From assembly GCA_026122225.1 (NCBI GenBank), contig JANEZZ010000520.1, positions 1,116,001 through 1,180,000 on the forward strand: a stretch of DNA of 64,000 nt, read 5' to 3'. The notes beneath the pieces were generated by a model. The model saw only the letters and a list, made by a program, of their open reading frames with translations, did no database searches and was not told where the DNA came from. Source of the DNA: Heloderma charlesbogerti (lineage: Eukaryota; Chordata; Lepidosauria; Squamata; Helodermatidae). The translations under genes and the position numbers were made by a program. Below are positions 47,201 to 57,300 of the stretch, piece after piece (positions within the stretch are counted from its first letter, which is position 1; each line of letters opens with the position of its first letter).

Positions 47201-47403
47201 ATCATCTCTTTTAGCCTTGTGATACGTTCCATGGGGTTTTCTTGGCAAGAATACTGGAGTGGGTTGCCATTTCCTTCTCCAGTAGACCACATTTTGTCAG
47301 AACTCTCCGCCATGACCTGTCCGTGCCCTGCACGGCATAGCTTATGGCTTCACTGAGTTATGCAAGCCCCTTCACCACAACAAGGCAGTGATCCATGAAG
47401 GGG
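44210..47403 (-). mobile_element. BovB LINE, full-length copy 3
   Basis: The target duplication is perfect and 11 bp, AGAAACTGCAT at 44199-44209 and 47404-47414. The body is nearly identical to copy 2 but without its hAT-type insert and with the 5' leader in the usual orientation. The 3' end is the short run of GTTGTT units (AACAAC on its own strand). Length is 3.19 kb. Confidence 0.95.
44228..47313 (-). pseudogene. BovB copy 3 endonuclease-reverse transcriptase ORF (broken)
   Basis: The endonuclease is open from 47313 to 46651 ([29 protein letters not shown]), then frameshifts near 46680. A 376-codon stretch at 46231-45101 carries the linker and most of the reverse transcriptase ([19 protein letters not shown]) and ends at the same TGA after GKGV as copy 2. 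The next stretch at 45088-44423 has YAND instead of YADD (44966-44977), so a catalytic Asp is lost, followed by the C-terminal domain and a frameshift near 44423. Confidence 0.9.
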
Positions 47404-47589
47404 AGAAACTGCATCCTTTCCCATTATTCAAACATTACAATGTTACACATGTGTTACAATGTTACACTTACGTTTCAGTTTGGATGAATCAAAGTGGAAC
47501 ATATAACAACGTAATAACAGAAACAGCACAGACCTTCAATGAGCATCTCAAGTTTCCCATGTCACAGTGTATAACAAAACCTACACATT

Positions 47590-47740
47590 TTCAAGCTTAG
47601 TTTTTTTAATGACTGCTCTTTATATATTTTATTTCTGTGCTCTTTGTTTTTTATTGTATTGTACACTTTCAGCTTTTGTAATCCGCCCAGAGAACATGTG
47701 TTATTGGGCAGATTAAAAATATAATTAAATACATAAATAT
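47590..47740 (+). mobile_element. LINE (L2/CR1-type) 3' end
   Basis: TTTTGTAATCCGCCCAGAGAAC, then TTATTGGGCAGATTAAAAAT, is a classic L2-type terminus. Confidence 0.6.
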
Positions 47741-48279
47741 TGTGCTTCATCATCGCCAGGAACCACCAGAATGAGATGGCTGTTTCTCTCAAGATATCTG
47801 TTTCTGTCCTGGGGGTTCTGCACTAGCATCTAGGTCTTTCAGGGGCTCAGTGTCCTCAGCATCCTGTGCAAGGCACACTCTTCTCTCAAGCACTTTTGGC
47901 CATTTCTCCCCGCTGAGGATTAAGTAATTTACCCTCATTACAAGTTGTATGGGAGAGTGCACTGCTTTTAATCATTTAAAAAAGCAGCCTATTCAGAACT
48001 ATAGAGCAGGTGGCTATTACACTTATTTATGTATAAATATCAGGATTTCAGACCCTCAGCCTTTAAGGCACCTTCATCATGTGCACAGGTTGCATCAGAA
48101 ATCACTCCCACTCCCCTTTTGTATGCATGGTGTTCTGCCGCACCATGAGATTGTTCTGAAAGATAATGCTCTTAACGTTGTTCTGGAATTCACCAGAAGT
48201 ACTAACTTCTGAAACTGCCCTTAGATATTCTGAGCGCTCATTGGGATTGATGTGTAAGTCATTGCACAACAATGCTGAG

Positions 48280-48408
48280 CAGCTTTCTCCAACCTGGTGC
48301 CCTCCCTATGTTTTGGACTATGACTCCCAGCATCTCCCAGCCCACCATACTGACTGGGGCATTCTGGGAGTTGTAGTCCAACACATCCAGAGGGCATCGG
48401 GAAGGTTG
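48280..48408. mobile_element. Palindromic hAT-like MITE, family A
   Basis: CAGCTTTCTCCAACCTGG is mirrored at the other end, finishing in GGGAAGGTTG. The flanks ATGCTGAG (48272-48279) and ATGTTGAG (48409-48416) differ at one base. Confidence 0.85.
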
Positions 48409-48480
48409 ATGTTGAGGCTATGACTTTGCTATTAGGGATGTGCATTTTGTCTCCATTAACACAGAACTAAAACCAAACTA

Positions 48481-48614
48481 GGGCGCAATCCTATGCAGGT
48501 TTGGACAGAAAAAAGTCCTACAACTCACAGTATTCCCCAGCCAGCCATGCTAGCTGGGGAATGCTGGGAGTTGTAGGACTTTTTTTCTGTCTAAACCTGC
48601 ATAGGATTGCGCCG
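48481..48614. mobile_element. TWA MITE, complete palindrome
   Basis: GGGCGCAATCCTATGCAGGT at the left is inverted as CCTGCATAGGATTGCGCC at the right. The inner arms AGTCCTACAACTC and GAGTTGTAGGACT are exact inverses. The flanking triplets (CTA, TTG) are decayed. Confidence 0.85.
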
Positions 48615-50129
48615 TTGGTTCCTTTAATTTTAGCATCACTGTAACTAAAACTAAGGAGAAAGCAAACAAAGTGTAGATTTCATTTTTAGTATTGCCTCAC
48701 AGCTGCCTGCCATGTGGCTGCGAGACAAAGCCATGTAGAAACGTAAGGAGGAAGGAAAGGGAGAAAGGGAGCAAAAACAATTGATGATTGGCATCCCTGC
48801 TGGCGAGCTGATGTTGCAAATGCATTGAGCAAGCCTTGTCATATATAGAGAGAAAATGTATGCCAGGGCTTTGCTTGAAGGTGCCACAACTTGGCGAAAG
48901 CCAACCAAGGGCAGGCGGGTGTGGAAGGCACGTGGGGAACCTTTGCTTGGACTGTTAATTTTGTGTGCAGAGTGCCTAACGAATTTTCCCCTCCAGCATT
49001 TACTTCCTCAGTGACACCCCCTCGCTCGGGTTGACCTATTTCTCCTGTATCCCCTGGGTCTTACTTTTTACCTAGGTGGTGTTTCGTTTGTGTTGCATGT
49101 TTAATGTGCCTTTTAATCTCCCTGCCTCAGTTTGTGTTTGTCTTCCACCATCCCCTGTTCTTCCTAATCCTCTCCCTTCTCTACCTCCTGGTGTTCCTGA
49201 GTGTTTGCTTTCCATGCCTGGGGTGCTGTGAGCTGCCCAGTGATGCAGGCTGAGCGGCATGAAGCCAAGTCCAGAATGAGCATTGCTACTTCTGCGCACC
49301 TACTCTTCCCCTCTGCTCGCAACACTGCCTTCCCAGATCACAGTCTGCCCCGCTCCTTGTTTCTCCTCTCTCGTGTTCTACTGCTCCCCATGCCCACCAC
49401 CCATGAGCTGGTTTCTCTCTCCTAATCTGCCATGCCACTGGCACACACCGTTAGTTGAAGCCCTGCTATATCAACGCAGTCATACAATGCCTGCCTCTGC
49501 CTGCTGCTGCTCCACCTATTGCCTGCTGCTTATCTGGTCTCTCCTCATCTGCCCACTATGGGGCTTGCACTGAAAGTCGATGCCCCACTGTATCTGGGGC
49601 ATCATGGGAGTGCTTGTTATTCTTCTGCCTACCTAGAGCCTGCCAGTGTGTCTTTCAAACCTTGCCCAGCCCTGGCTGACCCTGCAAGATGTCCACGCGT
49701 TCAATCCAGGGTTCTGCCAACATTCTCGTGCCTGCCTCAGTTCATTCTCCCTCTTTTGGTGTCAAGCCACCTTGGCAGTACTTATAATCAGAAGCCTGTT
49801 CTCAGTTGGGTGCCTGCCTGCCAGCTCTCCTCCTCTCCTTGCGTGATGGTGCTCTGCCCACACACCACTGCCTATTTCAATGATAGACCCTAGCGGCCAT
49901 TGTACCCACATGCTGCTGCTGCTGCTGCCCACTTCAGTAAGAAGAGAGACTGCGCCCACATGCTCGTACATAACACAACAAACTGTGCCCATGTGGGTCC
50001 ATTGCTGCCAGCCTCACTGCGTGCATGTGAGAGCGACATTGTGTCCAAGTGCTGCTGCCAGCTTCAGTGAGAGAGACTGGCCAAAGTGCCCCTATGCTGA
50101 TGCTTCTGCCTGCCTGCCTGCCTGTTTGT

Positions 50130-50680
50130 TTATTTATTTATTAAATGTATTAATCGCCCATCTGGCTGGTCACCCAGTCACTGTAGGCGATGTACAGAGT
50201 GTATAATAGAAAAGTTTAAAACAATAACATTCTACAGTAAAAACATATTTCTAAAAATACCCTAACCCACCCCAAATGCCTGCCTGAACAACCATGTTTT
50301 TAATGCGCAGCAGAAGCTCATTGAAGAAGGGGCATGGTGGAGTTTCCTAGGGAGGGAGTTCCACAGAGTGGGGGCTACCACAGAGAAGGCCTTCTCCCTC
50401 ATCCCCACCAGTCTAGCTGTCCTGGCTGATGGGACAGAGAGAAGGCCATCCAAGGTTGATCTTGTTGAGTGGCCTGTCTGGTGTTGCTGGAGGTGCTCCT
50501 TAAGATAGGCTGGGCCGGAACCATATAGGGTTTTAAAGGTCAAAACCAACACCTTAAATTTGGCCCAGAAAACAACTGGTAACCAGTGAGAGACTGGCTG
50601 TTGTGACCTCATGCTGATGCTACCTGCCTGAAGAGCGGGGGCCGGGGGGAGCTCTTCCAGCCCAAAGCCTGAATTCAATT
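50130..50680 (-). mobile_element. LINE (L2/CR1-type) 3' end with ORF2 C-terminus
   Basis: The minus-strand open frame 50678-50262 reads HWLPVVFWAKFKVLVLTFKT, then GSGPAYLKEHL, FSVVAPTLWNSLPRKL and ALKTWLFRQAF. This is the C-terminal block of L2/CR1-clade ORF2 with no stop in over 100 codons. The 3'UTR ends GGGCGATTAATACATTTAATAAATAAATAAAC. The ORF upstream is cut off. Confidence 0.8.
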
Positions 50681-51010
50681 GCTGGGAAGGTCTGAAGGGG
50701 ACACATTCCAGTGGTGGGCAGGGCTGAAGGCAAAAGGGATAGGGTCAAACATACAAAAAATACAGGACTATTGTAGCTTAAAGCTCTTCCTGCAACTAAG
50801 CCTTAGGAGAGAGATGTCAGAATGGGGGAAGAACCGCACAAAAGCTTGGAAACCACCAAATGATGGGGGGTTGCAGGGGAAGAGGCAGGTAAATGGGAAG
50901 GGGGCATGTCCACCTGGGGAACCAGGGAGGGCTGCGTTTCATACCCAGGAATGCCAGATTTGGTCCCTGGGCCCGAGGTTCCCCACCCCTGCTGGCCATT
51001 GTGACTCATG
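50650..51010. mobile_element. hAT-type family member (CATTCCAGTGGTGGG family)
   Basis: ACATTCCAGTGGTGGGCAGG, TTGTAGCTTAAAGCTC, AAACCACCAAATGATGGGG, TTTGGTCCCTGGGCCC and a CACCCCTG end mark it as the same family as 37660-37989. It keeps an uninterrupted TAGCTTAAAGCTC. Confidence 0.6.
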
Positions 51011-51170
51011 CCATTGCTACTTGCCCAGAGAACATGGGGTGGGAGAGCTCTTTCAGCGCAAAGGCTGGATTCAATTGCTAAGAAGGTCTTAGGGGCTGCA
51101 TTCCAGTGGTGGGAAGGGCTGAAGGCAAAAGGGGTGGGATCAAAAGTACCACCAGGATATTGTAGCTTAA

Positions 51171-51302
51171 GGGCGCAATCCTATGCATGTTTTGATAGGA
51201 AAAAAGGTCCTACAACTCCCAGCATCCTTCAGCTAGCCATGCTGGCTGAGGGATGCTGGGAGTTATAGGACTTTTTGTCTAAACATGCATAGGATTGCAC
51301 CC
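51171..51302. mobile_element. TWA MITE, complete, with readable empty site in sister copies
   Basis: TAA lies on both sides (51168-51170, 51303-51305). Removing the 132-bp element and one TAA leaves GTAGCTTAAAGCTC, exactly as found in the relatives near 50775 and 37793. The termini are GGGCGCAATCCTATGCATG and CATGCATAGGATTGCACCC. Confidence 0.93.
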
Positions 51303-51424
51303 TAAAGCTCTGACAGCTAGTAACTAAGCCTTATGATATTTCAACTTTTTTAAATGGGGGGAAATGGCACAAAAGCTGGGAAACCACCAAAAGATTGGTG
51401 GCTGAAGGGAAGGGCCAGGGAACA

Positions 51425-51557
51425 TAGGAACTTTGGAAGCTGCCTTATACTGAGTCAGATCTTTGGTCCATCTAGCCCAGTATTGTTGACACTGTCTGGC
51501 AGGGGCTCTCCAAGGCTTCAGGCAGGAGTTTTACCTGCCCTATCTGAAGACAGGGCT
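51425..51557 (-). mobile_element. MIR/CORE-like SINE, 3' part (reverse orientation)
   Basis: On the minus strand it ends GACTCAGTATAAGGCAGCTTCC and before that has CTGGGCTAGATGGACCAAAG and CAGACAGTGTCAAC. The tRNA-like head is absent. Confidence 0.7.
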
Positions 51558-52619
51558 GGGTTTCACACCCAGGAATGCCAGATTTGGCCCTTGGGCCTGA
51601 GGTTCCCTGCCCCTGCTGAAAAGATTGGCTATTGTGACTCATGCTGTTGCTACTTGCCTGAAGAAGAAAAAGTGGCCATTGTGACATGGGCTACCTGCTT
51701 GGAGAGACTGGCCATTGTGACACATGTAGATGCTGCCTGCCTGAAGGAGAAAGACGGAAAGGGGGAAAGCCTTGCTGAAAGGAAAACAGCATTGCTTCGG
51801 AAGGGGGCAATGTTGTCTGTGGGTTGGTTGGTTTTAATTGCAGGTTCTGGAGTTCAGCACTGGAGAGGAGGAGCACACAGCCTGTAAACTAAAGGACAGG
51901 GGATTGGGGCAGCGGGGGGGAGGAATAGATATGCTCTTGAGGAAGAGACACATGTGATCTGAAACATGGGATATGTGTAACTCCCCACACCCTCTCTAAT
52001 TTTCTCCCCTGCCATGGGAGTGGAATTGTATCATTTGTCACCGGTGATGTCACAGGCACTATCCAAGAGGTGGGTGTAAGCAGAACCACATTCCATGCAG
52101 CTAGTAATGGAAGTAGTAGGTGGGATGGGGGATATTACTTTTATCTCAGTGACACAATGTTGCATTTTGAATGCCAGGAACATGTAATTCTCCCTGCAAG
52201 AGAAGTTTATCTCCAGAGAGACTATTGTCCTTCAGTAATCTTGGTAACATTTGTATATGCATCACTGGGAAGAAAAGGATAGTCTGGAAAAAAAATGTAA
52301 ATAATACTTTTCTTTTGCAGTATTTTTCATCGTAGCAAAGAGAAGACTGAACCTGTTGATCTTCAATCTGCAATGGGATACTTAGGACACAACGTTTTAA
52401 TGAATTGGCTTGGAATGTATCTTCAACAGGTGGCTCATTATCCAGAACAGGGTCGCACTTTGATCTAAGGTGGGCTGTACCAACACCACCTTTCTTGTAT
52501 GTGCTATTGTTTATGGTTTTCCTTTTTTAAGAGAAAGAGCCAGAGCCACAAGAAAGATAACAAAAGAGTATAGAAAGAGAGGAGAAGAAAGGTTGAAGAT
52601 GACTGATAGACAATTAGAG

Positions 52620-53160
52620 TCAGCCTAAAAGATCTTAAGCTGCATTATCTGCCACATCTGGTAGAGGAAGGAGGTGGCAGGTACTTAATAACCACATAAC
52701 AATGGTAAATCACTAGGAAATAAGGTGAGTGATCATTAACAGTGCAATCCCATGCATATTGACCGAGATGAAAGCTGCATTGACTGGGTTTGCATTATTG
52801 CCATGTACCTGTGGGCACCATCCTGAATATTCAAACCTCTGGCTTGTTATGTAGCCCAAATGTGGGGACCATGGGTTTGACAAAGGTTAAACAACCCTTG
52901 CAGAACTCATGGCCTATTTGTTTAACCTTCGCATAACCCATAGTTCCTGGGTTTGGACAACATGGCAAGCCATGGTTGTGGCTTAAGTATTCAAAATGGT
53001 TGACTGCACATGCCACAACCCACCATGGATATAAGCCACAGGGTCGTTTGATTGTACAAACCAGTGCACTGACTTCAACAGGACTTACTCCCAATTAAGG
53101 GAGAATAGGATTGCAGCCTAAGTAAGTAAAAACGGCTTTCTTCCCCTTTGTTGACAAAGT
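52620..53160. mobile_element. Composite repeat: unknown element with a TWA-type MITE, itself split by an AACCA-rich element
   Basis: TGCCACATCTGGTAGAGG to GAAATAAGGTGAGTGATCATT (52650-52738), and then TAAGTAAAAACGGC (from 53121), are the two halves of a repeat that recurs at 61597-61692 and 61828-61860. Between them is MITE sequence (ACAGTGCAATCCCATGC at 52739 and GAATAGGATTGCAGCC ending 53118). That in turn is split by an AACCA-rich element at about 52795-53062. Confidence 0.6.
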
Positions 53161-53336
53161 AGATGTTTGGGGAGGGTCTGCACAGAGGTTCTTAGGGGTG
53201 GGGGTATGTTAGTGCTGCCCCCTTTTCTCTTTCTTGTTTTTCTTGGTGCCCAGCCACCCTAACTCCAAGCTGCTCTCATGACAGTTGCCAATTTTGGTCT
53301 AATATTGATTAGGACCTCTTAGACAATGGTCTAAAA

Positions 53337-53451
53337 CAGCCTTCCCCAACCTGCTGCCCTCCAGAAGTGCTGGACTACAACCCCCAGAATCCCCAGCCAG
53401 CTGGGAGTTGACGTTCAGCACATTTGGAGAGCACCAGGATGGAGAAGGCTG
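53337..53451. mobile_element. Palindromic hAT-like MITE, family A
   Basis: It runs from CAGCCTTCCCCAACCTGC to ACCAGGATGGAGAAGGCTG. The flanks GTCTAAAA (53329-53336) and GTCTAACA (53452-53459) differ at one base. Confidence 0.85.
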
Positions 53452-53494
53452 GTCTAACACATGGGTAAAAATGGAAAAGTGGGATTTGGACTGC

Positions 53495-53565
53495 AACACA
53501 GAGCCTCATTGAACTCAGTGGGGCTTACATCTGAGAAAGCATGCATAAGATTGTGCTCTTGGAGA
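53495..53565. mobile_element. TWA-type MITE, partial
   Basis: TGAACTCAGTGGGGCTTACATCTGAG and GCATGCATAAGATTGTGCTC are the right arm of the ACTCAGAAGTAAG-type family. Confidence 0.5.
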
Positions 53566-54206
53566 CAAATCATATAAATTTCACCTAAATAAGAAGTTAT
53601 CTGCTAATGTGTTTATCAGTGTGAAATTTAATGTTTCACACTTTTTGGATTGAACCAGTCTACTGCATCAGACCACAGTTTATTACTGTTAACTAACTCA
53701 AGCATTGTGTTTTCTCAGGTACAAAATATTTTTGCTTGAGTGCTGGCAACATTTATTATTTCTGCATTGAAGGTGCAAGCTTGAAGGAAGAATCGAAGCT
53801 GTGAGTACTCACAGCCTGAACTAAAAATAGATCACCAAGAACATTTGGCACTCCATATACAAATCAAGCAAAATTTTATTTAATTTCTTATCATTTGCTG
53901 CTGTTCAGCACAGGGGAGCGGTGCTGGGCACCAAAACCCTGCTTCATGACTGCTGGAATGCTCACTCATCCACTTCTGTTATGGCATTTCTGTGTTATAT
54001 CGTTTATTATATTAACCTGTTAAATTTTTTATTTGATTATATAGGCTGCGCAAAAGATAGGAGTTCTCAGCAGTAGCACTCCAACAGATTCATGTTTCCC
54101 ATCAGATTTCTAGGAGAACCTACAGTGCCATAGGATTTCCTGCAGAGAACAAAGTCAGCTCTCTGCCTGTATTTCAGACTCTGTTCCCACATAGACTTAA
54201 CTTCCT

Positions 54207-54530
54207 GCAAGGAAATCAACCCTGACTGCTCATTGGAAGGACAGATACTGAAGCTCAGATATTTTGGCCACCTAATGCAAAGAGAAAACTCACTGGAAAA
54301 GACCCCCTGATGCTGGGAAAGATCGAAGACAAAAGGAGAAGGGGACGGCAGAGGATGAAATGGCTAGATAGCATCACCGGGCAGAGGATGAAATGGCTAG
54401 ATAGCATCACCGATGCAATGAAAATGAACTTGAGCACGCTCCGGGAGAGAGCGAAAGACAGGAAGGCCTGGCGTGCTCTGGTCCATGGGGTCACGAAGAC
54501 GAAGACTTAACAACAACGACAACAACACAC
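54207..54530 (+). mobile_element. BovB LINE 3' fragment with 33-bp tandem duplication
   Basis: It matches the last 300 bp or so of copies 2 and 3 (AAGGAAATCAACCCTGA to the AACAACAAC tail). A 33-bp stretch starting GCAGAGGATGAAATGGC is present twice in tandem (about 54349-54414). The duplication keeps frame, giving MKWLDSIT twice in the open frame 54310-54510. Confidence 0.88.
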
Positions 54531-55564
54531 AGACCTTGCTCAACCCCTCCTCTTATCTAATGGAGAGATGAGTCATCATCTCTACCCACCACCTATGCCT
54601 TCTTGTGTTTAGATGGGAGCAAGGATAGCCCAGCACCACAATGCTCCCAACTGTCTTTTGTCAAGTCTTAAGAGGTATTGCCCCAGGGCACCCACACTGA
54701 TAGGTCTATTTCAGAAACAGAGTTAGAAGGGATCCCGTTGGGTCACCTTGACCAGCACCAAACCCAGAACACTATATCTGCAGGTATAAATCCTAGGCAG
54801 ACACTCTCTGTGAAAATATAAGTAAAAAAGGAAGTTGAGATTTGCGGGAAGGGCTGAATTCTAAGCAACACATTTTGTTCTGTTTTTGTACTTGTGTGGA
54901 ATACACCCAGTCCTGGGTAAGATGAGCAGAAATGAGAAGTAAAATGCATATTTGTGGCACATCACATCGATCACATAGAAAAGCAGATACAGGATGTTTA
55001 GATTGCCAGGATACAGCTACTTGTGTAGAAATGGAATTTCTGCATGTGCAGCTCCCCCCCACCTTTTAAAACCCACCTAGCAGTGTGGCAAGACTAGACA
55101 AAACCTTCACAGCTATTAAATATCCAACTATTGTGTGAGTGGATGGCCAGACATTTTCCATTTGTAATCCTTTCGTGTTTTCCATCTCTGCTTCCATCTT
55201 TTTTCTTAAAACAGAGGGTGCTTCCAGATGGACAGCTCCTAGCACTCCCTGTCCAAAGACATCATGCAGCTATTCTGTCTTTTCCTAATGGGTTTTCTGT
55301 GGTAAGAAAAAAGAAGGAAGAAGCAGTAGGAAAATACAGGAGGATTGCAAATGGAAGACAACTTTGTCTGGATCCTCTATAAAATTCTGTGAATGCTGCA
55401 GGGCAGTTGCATAAAGCCTCATCCGAAAGTAGCCAGAAAATCCATTCGGAGGGAAAGGCAGAATAACCGTCCAATGTCTTTTGATTGTTAGCACTAGCAG
55501 CTGTCTGTCTGGAAACACCCACCCTCATGTTGGAAGATGGCTCTCGAGGCTGTCTTTGGGATGC

Positions 55565-55936
55565 TTACAGCACAATCCTGTTCATATCTACTCAGACGCA
55601 AGCCCCGTTGAATTAAACGGGGCTTCCTTCCAGGAGATGGTGTATAGGTTGTTGTTGTTCAGTCGTTCAGTCGTGTCCGACTCTTCGTGACCCCATGGAC
55701 CATAGCACGCCAGGCCTTCCTGTCCTGCGCTCTCTCCCGGAGCGTGCTCAAGTCCATATTCATTGCATCGGTGATGCTATCTAGCCATCTCATCCTCTGC
55801 CGTCCCCTTCTCCTTTTGCCTTCAGTCTTTCCCAGCATCAGGGTCTTTTCCAGGGGGTTTTCTCTTCGCATTAGGTGGCCAAAATATTGGAGCTTCAGCT
55901 TCAGTATCTGATGGTGTATAGGACTGCAGCCTAACT
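55565..55936. mobile_element. TWA-type MITE split by a BovB fragment
   Basis: CAGCACAATCCTGTTCATATCTACTCAG and CGGGGCTTCCTTCCAGGAGAT on the left, with TATAGGACTGCAGCCTAAC on the right, make one MITE once 55649-55909 and one copy of the 13-bp duplication are removed. Confidence 0.75.
55649..55909 (-). mobile_element. 5'-truncated BovB LINE insertion
   Basis: It is flanked by a perfect 13-bp duplication GATGGTGTATAGG (55636-55648, 55910-55922). It starts with TTGTTGTTGTTCAGTCG, the reverse of the BovB tail, and contains the C-terminal codons ([20 protein letters not shown] on minus). At 261 bp it is a typical 5'-truncated retrotransposition product. Confidence 0.93.
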
Positions 55937-56189
55937 CGTTTGAAAGTTAGCCCCAGTGAAACCAGTAGGACTTCTCCGTAAACACGGAATCAGGCTCTTG
56001 CGCTTTCTGGTCGAACCCCTTAACCATCTTCGAAGGAAGGCAGCTGGTGAGGCAACAACTGACAGCAGCAACACCAGCCTTCGCAGGCAGGCGCACCGCT
56101 CGTTTCAACGAATCCCGCTTCCCTGCAAGTACGCCTACGCGCTCGCTGGCTGGCTGGCTTGCTGCCTAAGACTGATGTCGCGCGTCCCG

Positions 56190-56860
56190 ATCCTAGGCAC
56201 GCTGACTCGGAAGTAGTCCTCGGTCACTGGGAGCGCGCGCCTAGGGCTGCAGCCAGAAGGAGACGGAAGACGCGGGCTGCGCCTCCCCCGCGCGCTCCGA
56301 GAGGGGAGCCGCGCTGCCCCGGCGCTGCCCCTGCGGCCCCTTTAAAAGGCGCGCGCCACCTGGCTCCCGACCCGTCGCTTTCACTTCCGAGTTGAGGAAG
56401 ATCCGGTTTGCGGAGGGGAAGCGAGGGCTCGAGCACGAGCCACTGACAAGGTGGGAGGGGATTTCCGCGGGCAGGCGGGCGCCCCCTTTCTCCCCTCCCG
56501 CTGTGCTTCCGAGCCGCCGCCAACACGCGTCGTACATGAACTCGGAATGGGACGGTGCGCGCGTGTGGCGGTCTTGTGCCGTGATTTGCCTCTGGCTGCT
56601 GGGCTAAAGGGAGACCAGGCAAACACGAGGCGGGAAGCTCTTCTCTGGGGTTCTGGCCCAGCTGCTGCTTCCCCACCTCCCAGCCTCGGGGTAGGGCGCG
56701 GGGCCGCATTTCGACGTTTCCCGAGCGCTGGTAGCCGTGGGTTTGGGACGTGTGCTGCCCTCGTGTCGGCTTTCGCCTTCAGTTTCCCTCCCACCTGCTC
56801 TCCTTGGTTTGAGTCGAGCTGCACCGCTTCCCCCGCCCAAGATCACACGCTGCGTTGATT
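56190..56860 (+). promoter_or_regulatory. CHID1: CpG island and promoter of CHID1
   Basis: This is a GC- and CpG-rich block, the only one upstream of the CHID1 coding exon. It holds a TATA-like TTTAAAA at 56341 and, about 35-45 bases downstream, a pyrimidine-rich CTTTCACTTCCG that could combine the initiator with an ETS/GABP site. A second ETS-like CGGAAGT lies near 56210. Promoter activity is inferred from position and composition. Confidence 0.75.
56375..56450 (+). other. CHID1: Probable CHID1 non-coding exon 1 (5'UTR)
   Basis: The coding exon begins with a splice acceptor, so at least one upstream exon is needed. Transcription starting about 30 bases after the TATA-like box would enter here, and a plausible donor, ACAAG followed by GTGGGA, sits at 56450/56451. 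Both boundaries are estimates. Confidence 0.4.
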
Positions 56861-56986
56861 AGCTTTCCCCAGCCTGATGCCCCCCGAATGTGTTGGAACT
56901 ACAACTCCCACCATCCCCAGCCTAGATGACACGCGGCATGGGGTTTTAGTCCGACACAGCTGGAGGGCACCAAGCTGAGGAAGGGG
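56861..56986. mobile_element. Palindromic hAT-like MITE, family A
   Basis: AGCTTTCCCCAGCCTGATGCC is mirrored by GGCACCAAGCTGAGGAAG. CTACAACTCCCACCATCCCC lies in the middle. No target duplication is evident. Confidence 0.65.
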
Positions 56987-57045
56987 GTTCTACCAGAACG
57001 ACCACCCCTCAGTGTGGTACTCACAATCACTAATAGTGAGTAACA

Positions 57046-57300
57046 GTGCAATCTTGGACGTATCTACTCGGAAGGAAGGAAGCCCCGTTGAGTTCAACGG
57101 TGCTTGCTTCTAGGTAAGTGTAAGATTGCTGCCCAACAATAGTCCTCCTCTCTGCCCCACCGCCCTTTAAGGATAGAGGGTGAGTGTAGTGACCGACTAA
57201 TTGAGGTTGCAATCCTGCGCCCTCTTACCTGGGAGTAAGTCCCATTGAGCTCAAGTCTTGCTTCTGAGTAGACATGTATAGGATTCTGCTTTGAGGCTAA
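57046..57300. mobile_element. Two adjacent TWA-type MITEs (ACTCAGAAGTAAG family)
   Basis: The first (about 57048-57134) runs CAGTGCAATCTTGGACG, GTTGAGTTCAACGG, AAGATTGCTGCC. The second (about 57206-57296) runs GTTGCAATCCTGCGCCC, TGGGAGTAAGTCCCATTGAGC, TATAGGATTCTGC. Each is roughly palindromic about the GAGTTCAA centre. Confidence 0.6.

Larger units (their letters stand above)
51060..51625. mobile_element. hAT-type family member, interrupted by a MITE and a SINE
   Basis: It is in the same family and orientation as 50650-51010, to which it is probably related by local duplication. A TWA MITE sits at 51171-51302 inside the TAGCTTAAAGCTC motif, and a reverse SINE at 51425-51557. It ends GAGGTTCCCTGCCCCTG. 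Confidence 0.65.
49440..51770. repeat. Degenerate tandem array of CATTGTG...TGCTGCCTGCCTG units, broken by inserted elements
   Basis: Units like GAGACTGGCCATTGTGAC, ACATGCTGATGCTGCC and TGCCTG recur at about 49890, 49955, 49990, 50030, 50070, 50600, 50995, 51628, 51672 and 51707. They are interrupted by an L2-type 3' end (about 50130-50590) and by two hAT-family copies (about 50650-51010 and 51060-51625). Open frames here have no family resemblance. Confidence 0.55.
43561..56189. other. AP2A2-CHID1 intergenic region
   Basis: This is the 12.6-kb stretch between the two divergent promoters. It contains MITEs (43545-43985), BovB copy 3, a LINE tail, MITEs, a degenerate tandem array with an L2 end and hAT copies (49440-51770), composite repeats at 52620-53160, and two BovB fragments. 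I recognise nothing in 47745-48275, 48620-49435, 51775-52610, 53570-54205 or 54535-55560, and no host exon anywhere in it. Confidence 0.7.

Noticed and set aside
56159..56858. Open frames in the CHID1 CpG island (for example 56224-56709 minus and 56451-56858 plus)
   Set aside because: Same reason: low stop-codon density in GC-rich DNA, low-complexity composition and no family match.
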